This document shows, one piece after another, positions 7,401-15,441 of a stretch of 21,358 nt of DNA (position 1 is the stretch's first letter; each line of letters starts with the position of its first letter). The position numbers and the translations under genes were made by a program. The stretch spans positions 1 through 21,358 of the forward strand of contig NZ_NPDU01000074.1 in NCBI RefSeq assembly GCF_002811985.1. Reading direction: 5' to 3'. The notes under the pieces are model-generated. The model saw only the letters and a list, made by a program, of their open reading frames with translations. It did not search any database and was not told the origin of the DNA. The stretch is from Leptospira adleri. GTDB lineage: Bacteria; Spirochaetota; Leptospiria; Leptospirales; Leptospiraceae.

Positions 7401-7804
7401 GAATTCACTTGTTCTTCCGGACTCTGCGATTTCTTTAGAAGGAACTTTTGAAAAGAAACGGCGCGGTAATCCGGATCGTAATCTTCATCTTCGGATTCTT
7501 CATCGATCTGAAGACCGCCCTCGTGATCGATCATGTTCCAGATATCGTTTACGTTGTACATGATCTGTTCGTAAGCGAACCGGACGTTCTCCCATTCTAA
7601 AATCTCTTCGGGAGGTTGAAAGCCGTAGAGTTTTTCAAATTGATCCAAAAAATTTGCGGGAGCTTTTTTCTTTTTCGAGGCAAACGCTTTCCAAAAAGTA
7701 TCCCTGTAAGATTGCTTCGACAACATCCGATCGGCCATGATTTCGGCTAACTTCCCCGAGGAAAGATCGGATTTTTTAAAAGAAGGGGGAGATTTTTGCG
7801 TCAT
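4418..7804 (-). CDS. Very large SUKH-domain protein with helical repeats
   Basis: 1128 residues, soluble, with no signal peptide or membrane helix visible. Residues about 53-202 resemble the SUKH (SMI1/KNR4) superfamily: FEKLYGFQPPEEI at 56-68, FGSDGGGDSCWINMLPH at 153-169, and EVHRYNHEVGELEDE followed by FFSIAHFIASNW at the end, as in the usual Gly-Asp-rich loop and the closing SFxxFL helix. An Asp/Glu run follows (204-226). From about 230 to 1100 the chain is mostly amphipathic helix with leucine-rich segments, like an alpha-solenoid, and the end is a lysine run (KKKSKKKR). SUKH domains are known as immunity proteins against bacterial toxins and as scaffolds in other settings. No toxin gene is adjacent. 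A MerR-type operator (7873-7890) lies 70 bp upstream of the start. The Shine-Dalgarno sequence is weak. The function is unknown and the domain call comes from motifs only. Confidence 0.8.
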   Translation of the reverse strand: MTQKSPPSFKKSDLSSGKLAEIMADRMLSKQSYRDTFWKAFASKKKKAPANFLDQFEKLYGFQPPEEILEWENVRFAYEQIMYNVNDIWNMIDHEGGLQIDEESEDEDYDPDYRAVSFQKFLLKKSQSPEEQVNSILGSYQGLMFLLTGVAHFGSDGGGDSCWINMLPHAEGSAEVHRYNHEVGELEDEPFFSIAHFIASNWSSEEDDYDDYDEEDEDEEGASEERIESLLGDKVLKQYEAEAQKKYDKRPFYTKSLDLFERSAWLLGHSYGDPAYAYAEKLASAPKFKDWEAEKKFLDKSHPLAAYWILAHYFMKNEKACREACAAAKKLSGKILPAIAKSILSLLDGKSDSLGKVKAKKLQELRNQTFKNCDISQIEPENRKLLEEATGLSGKKKIASGDLKKRIQKGEDPLSLMEEFSEDVETHDFLLKEIGKKDPKFSKLVEQYFKERTDSTYNEWPYKKEDLDLRLSLPISAAFRQGLNYDVENKKAYAGIIKTLGKFDDQNAMNAFRDAVRKLKQDDKRLEEVVGCLLQSEHEDALSIWTEAAWKFFETLDGALEKKKKVQDEGPNLNNIFTVFSYLQQALNERLLVGDEESGKLANKVLTYRKNLSIFGIALGYAFAVSAKLGFKENLEYIRIYLEMGSQIKGSGRDSYLEFNQLVNLSEGAIAWAVLEPETAKSGLRELFEKAEKHSSPGISIDLLACYLSGLLFLEPDREEWIQFAHRILGNRGEEYRAYGPIRAVGKAKIQALKNHLYYHVYADPSPMVDYTWTYIEHAARIAWTLIEGKELPAFDDDDEYANRLSKNPKELPAAILKPEKYSIQHVFQNIREKKYVNPEVIKIGGPWLEESLRFSCDEYRYGGNYDRWEAMKALFIQGESAIPVYAGILDLPYAASDWKLYCLQFLRFVEKEGKQWARVLQMEEDTIVQIVNSNPPEWAAWGDLLAAKLFLLKGKDSFETILKLIKRRLSYTDPHSYTSSSTEEALASRLPSILPWFGREGDNTLERLWKESKKESEGWYILDSAARKNPEIVLSELPELGEEGIELEQRINGGEYGPRFWIQLGSKEAKFGIEEFHLHSILENSRAESSLDSSLLKKDSQKILSDLWKMAQILGYKVSKKKSKKKR

Positions 7805-7872
7805 AGGAAGACAACAAAATTCTTCTTTCGTTTTTGATTCTTTTTTAGCTCCGTTTTTTAGGGAAATTTAAA

Positions 7873-7890
7873 CTTAGATCTAACTCTAAG
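7873..7890. promoter_or_regulatory. Second MerR-type operator dyad, on the side of the giant gene
   Basis: CTTAGA-TCTAAC-TCTAAG, with the same 6-6-6 layout and identical half-sites as the dyad in the merR promoter 89 bp away. It lies upstream of the minus-strand gene starting at 7804. A minus-strand TTGACT at 7906-7901 lies just before it, so the dyad would cover the spacer and -10 of a promoter for that gene. Confidence 0.6.
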
Positions 7891-7957
7891 CGAGTCCAAA
7901 AGTCAAAATCAATATCGCGCTTTTTTTTCCGAATTTAATTTTTTTGAAAACGAAGCC

Positions 7958-7988
7958 TTGACTTAGAGCTAAGTCTAAGCGGTATGAT
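7958..7988 (+). promoter_or_regulatory. MerR-type promoter and operator
   Basis: The -35 TTGACT (7958-7963) and -10 TATGAT (7983-7988) are separated by 19 bp, the long spacer typical of promoters that MerR-family activators untwist. The spacer contains the dyad CTTAGA-GCTAAG-TCTAAG (7962-7979). It drives the regulator gene starting at 8008, so autoregulation is expected. Confidence 0.75.
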
Positions 7989-8007
7989 TTCCGATTAGGA
8001 GAATCCA

Positions 8008-8415
8008 GTGAGCGAAACCCTTAGCATTTCCCAAATTTCGGAGATTACAAAGTTTAGTCCGCATACTCTGCGTTATTACGAAAAGATGGGACTTCTACCG
8101 CACCCCGAAAGAAGGCACGGAAAAGATCGCAAGTATTCTGAAAAAGAAATCCGGCATTTAAAAGTCATACGAACTCTCAAAGAATTGAGTATGCCTCTGC
8201 AGGACATCAAAGAGTTTATCAAAGAAGGTTGTATCTTAGACAAAATCTCAAAAGGTGAAAATCTAAGGCCTCCCTTAAACAAAAGAATCCGAATTCTTAC
8301 GGCCCACCTCACCACCTTGGAACAAAAGAAAAAGGATTTGGAAGTTACGATCAAACTCACCAAGGCAAAACTCAAAGAGTATGAGACTCTTCTCGCAAAC
8401 GAAGAAAGGAATTAA
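8008..8415 (+). CDS. MerR-family transcriptional regulator
   Basis: 135 residues, GTG start, with AGGAG at 7997-8001 six bases upstream. The N-terminal winged helix-turn-helix is clear: SISQISEITKFSPHTLRYYE (6-25), GLL, then the wing region R(K)YSEKEIRHLKVI (41-54) and LKELSMPLQDIKEFI (58-71). The long helix that forms the dimer coiled coil runs from about 88 to 131. There is only one Cys (75) and no metal-binding Cys pattern like MerR, CueR or ZntR, so the signal is more likely organic or redox. Protein length and C-terminus match small MerR members of the TipA/AdhR kind. It is followed at 1 bp by an EamA exporter gene with which it surely forms an operon. The likely job is to induce the exporter, and perhaps the outer-membrane protein after it, in response to a compound. 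Confidence 0.9.
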   Translation: MSETLSISQISEITKFSPHTLRYYEKMGLLPHPERRHGKDRKYSEKEIRHLKVIRTLKELSMPLQDIKEFIKEGCILDKISKGENLRPPLNKRIRILTAHLTTLEQKKKDLEVTIKLTKAKLKEYETLLANEERN

Positions 8416-8416
8416 A

Positions 8417-9343
8417 ATGAACTCTATCAAACCCTATCTCTGTCTCGTCCTTTTCGCCTTGATTACGGGAACCACCTTTCAAGTCGCAAAAGAAGCATTA
8501 CTTTATTTTTCTCCGGCACAAACCGGGGCCCTACGTTTTATTCTGGCGTCCATTTTACTTTTTGTTTTCGTTTTTTTGAACGATCGAAAACTTCTTAAAG
8601 TGAATCGGGAGAATCTCAAAAGTCTGATCTTTCTCGGAATCGTCGGGGTGTTCGGATTCAATTTCTTTTTTTTCTTAGGAATGAAGAAGGCTTCTCCTGT
8701 CAACGCAGCAATCATCGTTGCGCTCAGTCCCGCCATCACAATCTTTCTTTCCTATCTTCTTCTGAAGACGAAGATCACCATTCTTCAATATTTAGGAACC
8801 GTCGTTTCCTTTATCGGAGTTCTTGTCGTGATCTCGGACGGAAACTTGAGTTCGATCCGATCGGTTTTGGAAGGAGAAGGAATTCTTTTTATATTCTTAG
8901 CGGCCTCTTGTTGGGCGTTGTATTCGGTGGGAATGAAAAAATATCTCAAGGGAGTTTCCGCGATTCAGATCACCAGCTTTACTTCTTTTTTCGGAACGAT
9001 CTGTTTGCTCGTCCTCATCGTTCTCAACGGCGACTATCGCGTCGAATGGGGCAAGGCGCCGGCTTCCGCTTGGTTCGCGATCTTGTATATGGCTGCGTTT
9101 ACCACTTTCTTCGGTTATCTTTTTTGGAATTACGGAATTCAAAAAGTCGGTCCCGATAAAGCCGCGATCTTCGGAAACCTGATTCCGGTCGTCGCGATGT
9201 TGACAACTTGGTTCTTGGGAGAATCTCTGAATCTTTTCGATATCGCGGGCGCTCTTCTTGTGATCTTCGGAATCTTTATCGTAAACTCCAAGTTCAATCG
9301 AGTTTCAACTATTCAAAATATTAAAACTTCTACGGCAGGTTAA
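8417..9343 (+). CDS. EamA/DMT-family inner-membrane transporter
   Basis: 308 residues from the ATG at 8417. This start is chosen because GAAAGGA lies just upstream and it follows the regulator's stop by one base; the in-frame ATG at 8381 lies inside the regulator gene. About ten hydrophobic segments form two EamA repeats (roughly residues 5-130 and 145-290), as in drug/metabolite exporters such as RhaT, YdcZ and PecM relatives. Typical features are GTTFQVAKEAL and RFILA in the first repeat, and AASCWALYSVGMKKYLK and GYLFWNYGIQKVGP in the second. Glu is retained in the conserved FLGESLNLFD near the end. The substrate is unknown (metabolite or drug efflux). Co-transcription with the MerR regulator fits a substrate-induced exporter. 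Confidence 0.92.
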   Translation: MNSIKPYLCLVLFALITGTTFQVAKEALLYFSPAQTGALRFILASILLFVFVFLNDRKLLKVNRENLKSLIFLGIVGVFGFNFFFFLGMKKASPVNAAIIVALSPAITIFLSYLLLKTKITILQYLGTVVSFIGVLVVISDGNLSSIRSVLEGEGILFIFLAASCWALYSVGMKKYLKGVSAIQITSFTSFFGTICLLVLIVLNGDYRVEWGKAPASAWFAILYMAAFTTFFGYLFWNYGIQKVGPDKAAIFGNLIPVVAMLTTWFLGESLNLFDIAGALLVIFGIFIVNSKFNRVSTIQNIKTSTAG

Positions 9344-9353
9344 TTACATTTTT

Positions 9354-10502
9354 ATGATACAATTTATCAAATTACTTATTTTCTTTTTTGTTTTCGTTTA
9401 TTCCCTTTCGGCTCAGGACAAACAAACTCCGGACATTCAATCCGGAATCCCGGAAGACAATCCGAAAAATCTTCCGAAGGCGACGGATAAAAAACCGGAA
9501 TTCGGATTTAGTCAAACTGTGGCAAACGACGTCTACGTTTTGGGCAGCAGTCTCTTCGGAGAAAAACTGAGCAGAAGAAACAACGAATCCTACGATACGT
9601 TTTCGCAAGGACTGGTCTTGGGAACATTCGTAAATTTTTTCACGCCGATTCCGGGTTTCAGGATGAACCTGATCATGGCCAACCCTTTGATCGGACGTTC
9701 GAATACGGACAACGATTTCTTTTATCAGTCGAGTCCCGGAGGCGTTGACGAAACGAACAAAGTAATCCAATCGCTGCAGTCCGGTCAATTGACTTACGAT
9801 CCGAATCATATCAAACAGAGAAAGGAGAACAACGGACTCAGGGATTATTTTATCGGACAGATTCTTTACGAATGGAATACGTCGATCGGTCAATTCTTCA
9901 CGGGTTTTTTGATCGTGAACAGCGCGAACTATCCGAGCAACGCGAGTCTCTTCAACTATACTTTAGGATGGAAACCCGGATTTTTAGAATATCTCAAACC
10001 GGAGCTCGTTTCCAATTACCGCATCTCATCCGAAACCGCCGGACTCAATCAGGGAAACAGTCATCACAGAGCCGCGATCAGTCACGAGTACGAATTGACA
10101 AAGGACTTTAAATTTGTTCCGGGTATGCAAGTCGGTTATCAATACTTTAATAATAATACGGATAGAAGATCCGGAGTCACGGATATCACCGCAAAACTGC
10201 AATTGAATTTCAAGGAGATGAACGTGAGCGTCAGCGACGTGTATCGTCCCGATCTTTACCTCTTTGACAACGACAGGGTTTTTCCAAAACCGAGCGGGGT
10301 ACAGGCCGACAACAACGCCGACGACGGAAAAGTAACGGATCCTTCCAAGATCCACGGAACCTTGAATCAGACCGTGGCTTCGGCGATCCAGTCTCTGCCT
10401 TTGGATACGACTTCGAAAAATTATCTTCTCAATTCCTACCAACAGCAACACATTGCAAAACATCATATCGTAATCAATCTCGGTTACGTTACGAAGTTTT
10501 AA
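9354..10502 (+). CDS. Putative outer-membrane beta-barrel protein
   Basis: 382 residues, starting 10 bp after the EamA stop, so almost certainly in the same transcript. A signal peptide covers residues 1-20, with cleavage after SLSA before QDKQ. A short Pro/Asp/Lys-rich linker (21-48) follows. Then come alternating hydrophobic/polar strands with aromatic girdles and Asn/Gly-rich loops (for example FFTGFLIVNSANYPSN and FVPGMQVGYQYFNNNT), and the chain ends in GYVTKF with a terminal Phe, the usual BAM recognition residue. It was not recognised as a named family and is probably Leptospira-specific. Given its neighbours, it may form the outer-membrane exit for the compound pumped by the EamA protein, but that is inference only. 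A terminator follows at 10515. Confidence 0.8.
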   Translation: MIQFIKLLIFFFVFVYSLSAQDKQTPDIQSGIPEDNPKNLPKATDKKPEFGFSQTVANDVYVLGSSLFGEKLSRRNNESYDTFSQGLVLGTFVNFFTPIPGFRMNLIMANPLIGRSNTDNDFFYQSSPGGVDETNKVIQSLQSGQLTYDPNHIKQRKENNGLRDYFIGQILYEWNTSIGQFFTGFLIVNSANYPSNASLFNYTLGWKPGFLEYLKPELVSNYRISSETAGLNQGNSHHRAAISHEYELTKDFKFVPGMQVGYQYFNNNTDRRSGVTDITAKLQLNFKEMNVSVSDVYRPDLYLFDNDRVFPKPSGVQADNNADDGKVTDPSKIHGTLNQTVASAIQSLPLDTTSKNYLLNSYQQQHIAKHHIVINLGYVTKF

Positions 10503-10514
10503 AACTCTCCGGCG

Positions 10515-10545
10515 ACCGCGTTCAAATTCACGAGCGCGGTTTTTC
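10515..10545 (+). terminator. Rho-independent terminator after the merR-eamA-OMP operon
   Basis: The stem ACCGCGTTC (10515-10523) pairs with GAGCGCGGT (10532-10540), 9 bp with one G-T pair and an 8-base loop. A run of T with one C follows at once. It lies 13 bp past the stop at 10502 and closes the operon. Confidence 0.85.
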
Positions 10546-10673
10546 TTTTTTACTGGATTTTTTTATCCGAGATTTATAGGATCTTAATTCTTTCTTAACT
10601 TCAAGAAACGAATCCTAATTCCGAAACGGCGCGGACCTCTTGAATTTTGAAAACGATCTTATAAGATTCAATC

Positions 10674-11993
10674 ATGATACATAAACGGATTTTTTTTCAG
10701 TTAGAATCTTCTAAAAAAACAAACACGCTTTCGAAAACCCCGGCATCCATGACTCAAGGAACTGTCTTCGATTTTATTTTCCGCGCCGTTCCATCGGCGG
10801 CGTTTTGGTCCGTATTCCTATCGGTTTATTTTTTTTCCGCTTCGATTTTTGCCCAAGAGAAGAAAGAAGAAAAAACGCAAACTGAAAGTTTAGATTCTTC
10901 TAATGTACCAAAAACGGGAATTCAAACCGAAACGAAAGAAGAAATTCAAAAGAAAGAAGAATCCCAGATCGATCCGAAGGCGCCTAAGTTCGGTTTTTTC
11001 GCCGATTCTTACTACGCACACAATCCGTATGCGTCTCCTTCTAGAGAAAATAAGTATCTCACACAACCCGCGCGTTGGGACGAGATCAACGTCAACTTAG
11101 CTTATATCGACGGAAAAGTCGAAACGGATCAATACAGAGGAAGGGTCGCGTTCCAATACGGAAATTCGGTGAACTCGAATTACAAAAACGAAGTCACTTC
11201 GGAGAAAAATTCCAATCAATTCTCGGTTCGAAACATTCAGGAAGCTTATGCGGGAATCAAACTCGCGAAAAATCTCTGGCTCGATGCCGGAATTTATTTC
11301 GGAAACATAGGCCTTGAAAGTTGGATCTCCCATTCCAACTGGAATTATTCCCGCGCGTTGGCTCTAGACTATGTTCCCTATTATTCGAGCGGCTTTCGAC
11401 TTTCATACCAATATTCGCAAAAACTTTCCTTCCAACTTCATCTGATGAACGGATGGTCCAATATCACCGAAACGAATCGGGACAAAGCTATCGGAACTCA
11501 AATCGACTATCAGGTCACCGATAAATTTAGAATCACCCACAATACGTTCATAGGAAACGAAGCTCCCGACAACGAAAGACGTCAGACAAGATATTACAAT
11601 AATTTAATACTCCAATATCACTTTTCGAAATTCTTCATCGTAGCGGCTTCGGGCGACGTTGGAATTCAGAGAGTTCCCGATCCAGGAGTCAATTCGTATC
11701 GACAATGGTATATCGGTACGTTCTGGATCACCTGGAGACCGATCGAAGAATTTAGAACTTCCGTCCGTATCGAAAGGATGTACGATCCCGATCAAACGAT
11801 CATTCAATCCGGAACGAAGAACGGCTTTTTAACCTCGGGAGGAACTCTTACCTTGGACTACATTCCGAACGAGCAGGCGATGCTGAGATTAGAAGGACGA
11901 TACTTCCGCTCTTACGATCCGGTGTTCGACTATCATAGATCGCGTTCCAAGGAAGAAAAGTTTATCGTATTTGCGGTGACCGTGAAAATTTAA
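10674..11993 (+). CDS. OmpL-like beta-barrel porin (BBP2-type)
   Basis: 439 residues from the ATG at 10674. An in-frame ATG at 10749 (residue 26) would give a more compact signal peptide, and neither has a good Shine-Dalgarno sequence. The hydrophobic core is at about 41-58, with probable cleavage after SIFA (60). A Lys/Glu/Gln-rich linker runs over 61-105. The barrel begins at FGFFADSYYAHNPY and continues with features of the beta-barrel porin 2 (OmpL-like, formerly DUF1597) family: WDEINVNLAYIDG, then GNIGLESWISHSNWNYSRAL with a YYSSGFRLSYQYS strand, and paired aromatic strands to the end (FAVTVKI). The expected role is a porin or channel in the outer membrane. The substrate is unknown. The gene lies 171 bp after the preceding operon, beyond its terminator, so it has its own promoter. 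Confidence 0.82.
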   Translation: MIHKRIFFQLESSKKTNTLSKTPASMTQGTVFDFIFRAVPSAAFWSVFLSVYFFSASIFAQEKKEEKTQTESLDSSNVPKTGIQTETKEEIQKKEESQIDPKAPKFGFFADSYYAHNPYASPSRENKYLTQPARWDEINVNLAYIDGKVETDQYRGRVAFQYGNSVNSNYKNEVTSEKNSNQFSVRNIQEAYAGIKLAKNLWLDAGIYFGNIGLESWISHSNWNYSRALALDYVPYYSSGFRLSYQYSQKLSFQLHLMNGWSNITETNRDKAIGTQIDYQVTDKFRITHNTFIGNEAPDNERRQTRYYNNLILQYHFSKFFIVAASGDVGIQRVPDPGVNSYRQWYIGTFWITWRPIEEFRTSVRIERMYDPDQTIIQSGTKNGFLTSGGTLTLDYIPNEQAMLRLEGRYFRSYDPVFDYHRSRSKEEKFIVFAVTVKI

Positions 11994-12020
11994 ACCGAAC
12001 TCGGATCCAAAGGAAAACTC

Positions 12021-12578
12021 TTGAAACCTTTTCTTTCCCGATCCGAATTGGTAAGTATGGAAATAGCAACACTGGGCGGCGGATGTTTTTGGTGTCTCGA
12101 AGCGGTTTATCAAATGGTGGAAGGAGTCGGTTCGATCGTCTCAGGTTATGCGGGCGGACAAACGAAGAATCCTGATTATCGTTCGGTATGTTCCGGAACT
12201 ACGGGACACGCCGAAGTCGTTCAGATCTCCTTTGATCCGAAAATCATAACCTATCCAGAAATTTTAGAAATCTTCTGGATCTGCCACGATCCTACTACGT
12301 TAAACCGACAAGGAAACGACATCGGAACCCAGTATCGTTCTATCATTTTTTTCCATTCTTCCGAACAAAAGAAACAAGCGGAAGAAGCGATCCAAAAAGT
12401 TTCGCCGAACTTTTCGAATCCGATCGTGACTCAAGTGGAAGAATTAAAGGAATTCTATCCGGCTGAGAATTATCACCAAAACTATTTCCGCACCAACCCG
12501 GAACAAACCTATTGTCATTACGTGGTTAAGCCGAAAATCGACAAGTTCCTCAAAGTCGGATTCAAAGTTAAAAAATAA
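12021..12578 (+). CDS. msrA: Peptide methionine sulfoxide reductase A
   Basis: Reduces the S epimer of methionine sulfoxide in proteins, using thioredoxin. The signature GGGCFWC has the catalytic Cys22 and a second Cys25 (numbered from the TTG at 12021). It is followed by EAVYQMVEGV, GYAGG, the GTTGHAEVVQISFDP stretch and HDPTTLNRQGNDIGTQYRS, all hallmarks of MsrA. YHQNYF and the near C-terminal YCHYVV, with a candidate resolving Cys, complete the fold. The TTG start is preceded by AAAGGA at 12009-12014 with 6-base spacing. The ATG at 12057 starts directly before the conserved core (MEIATLGGGCFWC) but has no ribosome binding site, so either may be used. No signal peptide is visible, so it is cytoplasmic. 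It begins 27 bp after the porin and may be co-transcribed. MsrB is not nearby. Confidence 0.95.
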   Translation: MKPFLSRSELVSMEIATLGGGCFWCLEAVYQMVEGVGSIVSGYAGGQTKNPDYRSVCSGTTGHAEVVQISFDPKIITYPEILEIFWICHDPTTLNRQGNDIGTQYRSIIFFHSSEQKKQAEEAIQKVSPNFSNPIVTQVEELKEFYPAENYHQNYFRTNPEQTYCHYVVKPKIDKFLKVGFKVKK

Positions 12579-12752
12579 ATTCGATTCTTCCAAATTCTCC
12601 TTTAAGATTTTTGAAACCGATTTTGACGCTTTCTAAAAAACTTTCGTAAGAATTAGGATCGCACTTCTTGGTATGAAGCAACTTAAGGGATCGGCTTCGC
12701 TTATTAAATTCTACTTGATCCTCTTTGTAACGGTCGATAGACTGATTTATCA

Positions 12753-13826
12753 ATGAACTCGAATATCCAAAGAACGTTTTTGATTCTTTTTCTGGGAATT
12801 TTTCTTTCCCAATGCAAAACGAGCATACAGCTTCAAGGTGAAATCCATCATCCTAAGACGGAAGACGGTTGGGATCTGACTCTCGAACACTTTCCTCCTC
12901 TTTCCGGAAATTTCACGAAAAAATATCCGGTGATCTTGTGTCACGGATTGATCGCAAACAGAACTTATCTGAAGATCAACGAGAAAAGTTCGATCGTGGG
13001 AAGACTTCAAAAAGAAGGCTACGACGTTTGGTTGTTGGATCTGAGAGGAAGAAGGGACGCAGGTTATCCTTCCCTCTTTTTCGGAGATAAAACTTTCTCT
13101 TATAGTATGGACGATTATATCAAATACGACGTGGATGCCGCCATCAAACACGTGTTAAATTCCACAGGAAAAGACAAGGTCAACTGGATCGGTCATAGTA
13201 TGGGCGGAATGGTGATCTACGGAAGAGTCGGAAGCCTCGGTGAAAAAAGAATCGCAAACTTCGTAGCGATCGGTTCTCCCGCAATCATGGATCCCCCGAG
13301 CTCCGCGATCCAACGCTGGGGATCTTTGACCTGGCTGATGAATCTTTGGCCGGTAATTCCCACCGAAACTTGGGCCGGAATTCAAGGCGGAACGGGGATA
13401 CCCTTTCTTCCTCAAAAATCCTTTGAGGAACTTTTTTGGCATAAGGCAAACATAGATCCTTCCATTCTTTCCGGAGTAAAAACGACTTCGATCAATCCGG
13501 GCGCGAAAAATGAAATTCTACAGTTCAAAGATCTTTCCGAAAGCGGTGAAATTCGAAGTTTGGACAAAAAGATTTCTTATTCGGACAATCTGAAGAATAT
13601 CAAAATCCCGACTCTTTTCGTAGCGGGAAGAAGGGATAAACTCGGAATGTCGTATTCTCTTCGTTATGCGTATGACACGATTTCCTCCGATGATAAGTCG
13701 CTCTTTATCGCATCTCGTTCCAACGGGCATTCCGACGACTACGGACATACGGATTTGATCGTGGGAAAAAACGCGGACAAAGATATTTTCGGACCGATCG
13801 TTTCCTGGTTGGACAAAAGAAACTAA
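12753..13826 (+). CDS. Lipoprotein alpha/beta hydrolase (first of tandem pair)
   Basis: 357 residues. A signal sequence with lipobox LSQC puts the lipidated Cys at position 21, which predicts a membrane-anchored lipoprotein. The alpha/beta-hydrolase core shows the oxyanion motif CHGLIANR (63-70), YDVWLLDLRGR (90-100), the nucleophile elbow GHSMGG with Ser149 (147-152), Asp295 in GRRDKLG and His332 in YGHTDL. The triad is therefore complete. The overall layout resembles bacterial relatives of lysosomal acid/gastric lipases, with the opening HHPKTEDGWDLTL in place of the lipase's TEDGYIL motif. Carboxylester or acyl-lipid hydrolysis in the envelope is likely; the substrate is unknown. The second hydrolase gene follows 21 bp downstream, so the two probably form an operon. 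Confidence 0.88.
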   Translation: MNSNIQRTFLILFLGIFLSQCKTSIQLQGEIHHPKTEDGWDLTLEHFPPLSGNFTKKYPVILCHGLIANRTYLKINEKSSIVGRLQKEGYDVWLLDLRGRRDAGYPSLFFGDKTFSYSMDDYIKYDVDAAIKHVLNSTGKDKVNWIGHSMGGMVIYGRVGSLGEKRIANFVAIGSPAIMDPPSSAIQRWGSLTWLMNLWPVIPTETWAGIQGGTGIPFLPQKSFEELFWHKANIDPSILSGVKTTSINPGAKNEILQFKDLSESGEIRSLDKKISYSDNLKNIKIPTLFVAGRRDKLGMSYSLRYAYDTISSDDKSLFIASRSNGHSDDYGHTDLIVGKNADKDIFGPIVSWLDKRN

Positions 13827-14778
13827 AACCTTTTTGGATTTTTAAGAATGAAACATACAAAAACAAAATTTTTTACGATCGTTTTCGCGTTCATCCTTTC
13901 TCTCGTCGGATGCACACGTTATGTGGTCATTACCGATCAGAAATTCACTTCTCAAACGGCGAACATCGCTCCTAACGTTTTTCTGACCACGTTCTCTTAC
14001 GAGAATTCTTCTTATCCTCCGATTTTGATCGTCGATCCGGTTTTGATCAACAAGAAGGCGCTTTATCTCGGCGATAAATCCGGATTGATCGGAGTTCTGA
14101 ACGGAAACGGATTTTCGGTTTGGCTTCTTCATTTCGAAGATCATAAAAACGTAAATCTCAAAGATATCGGAGAGAATTTGATTCCGGAAGTGATCGGAAG
14201 AATCCAAAAGGTAACCGGCAAAAAGGAATACATTCTCGGTGGAGTTTCGTTAGGCGGACAATCGCTTCTCCATTCTTTCAAAGCCAAAAAGATTCCGGAC
14301 ATCGCGAAGGCTTTTTTTCTCGGAACCGGAATGGATTATAAATACAACGACAGTTTTATAGAACAGATGAAGGCGGAAAAAAGATTGGCTTCCGATATCA
14401 GTTCTTCCTGCAAAAACAAGGATAGCTTTTGCAAACGTTTTATTTCGTTCGACGCCGACGATCCGACGACCCTCTTCGTTTATCAAAATCTATTCAACTA
14501 TCTTCCCGCGATCGAAGAGAATCCGAAAACTTGGGAACCTTTTGAGAACACGAACTTCCCTTCTCTTTTTATCGGAGGAAGAATCGATAACATTTCCCCG
14601 ACGGAAAGCATTCATCCCGTTTACAAAAGAAAAAAAGGAAAGAAAGAATATTTTGAGGCAGGAAGAGAAAACGGAATGTCGATCGACTACGATCACCTCG
14701 GTCTCTTTGCTTACGAAGACGCGCCTTCCGATATTTATCAAAGGATCGCGAACTGGTTAAAAGAAACCGAAGCCGAAC

Positions 14779-15390
<612 letters not shown>

Positions 15391-15441
15391 GAAAATACGT
15401 TCGATCCAGACTGAAAAAGAAATTCTCTGGAGTCAATGGAA

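Noticed and set aside
8381..8416. Upstream in-frame ATG for the EamA gene
   Set aside because: It lies inside the regulator gene and adds 12 non-homologous residues. The ATG at 8417 has a good ribosome binding site and fits the family's N-terminus.
12568..12753. Minus-strand 61-codon frame between msrA and the first hydrolase
   Set aside because: It needs a TTG start, has no ribosome binding site and overlaps the end of msrA. It has fair composition, but nothing else supports it.
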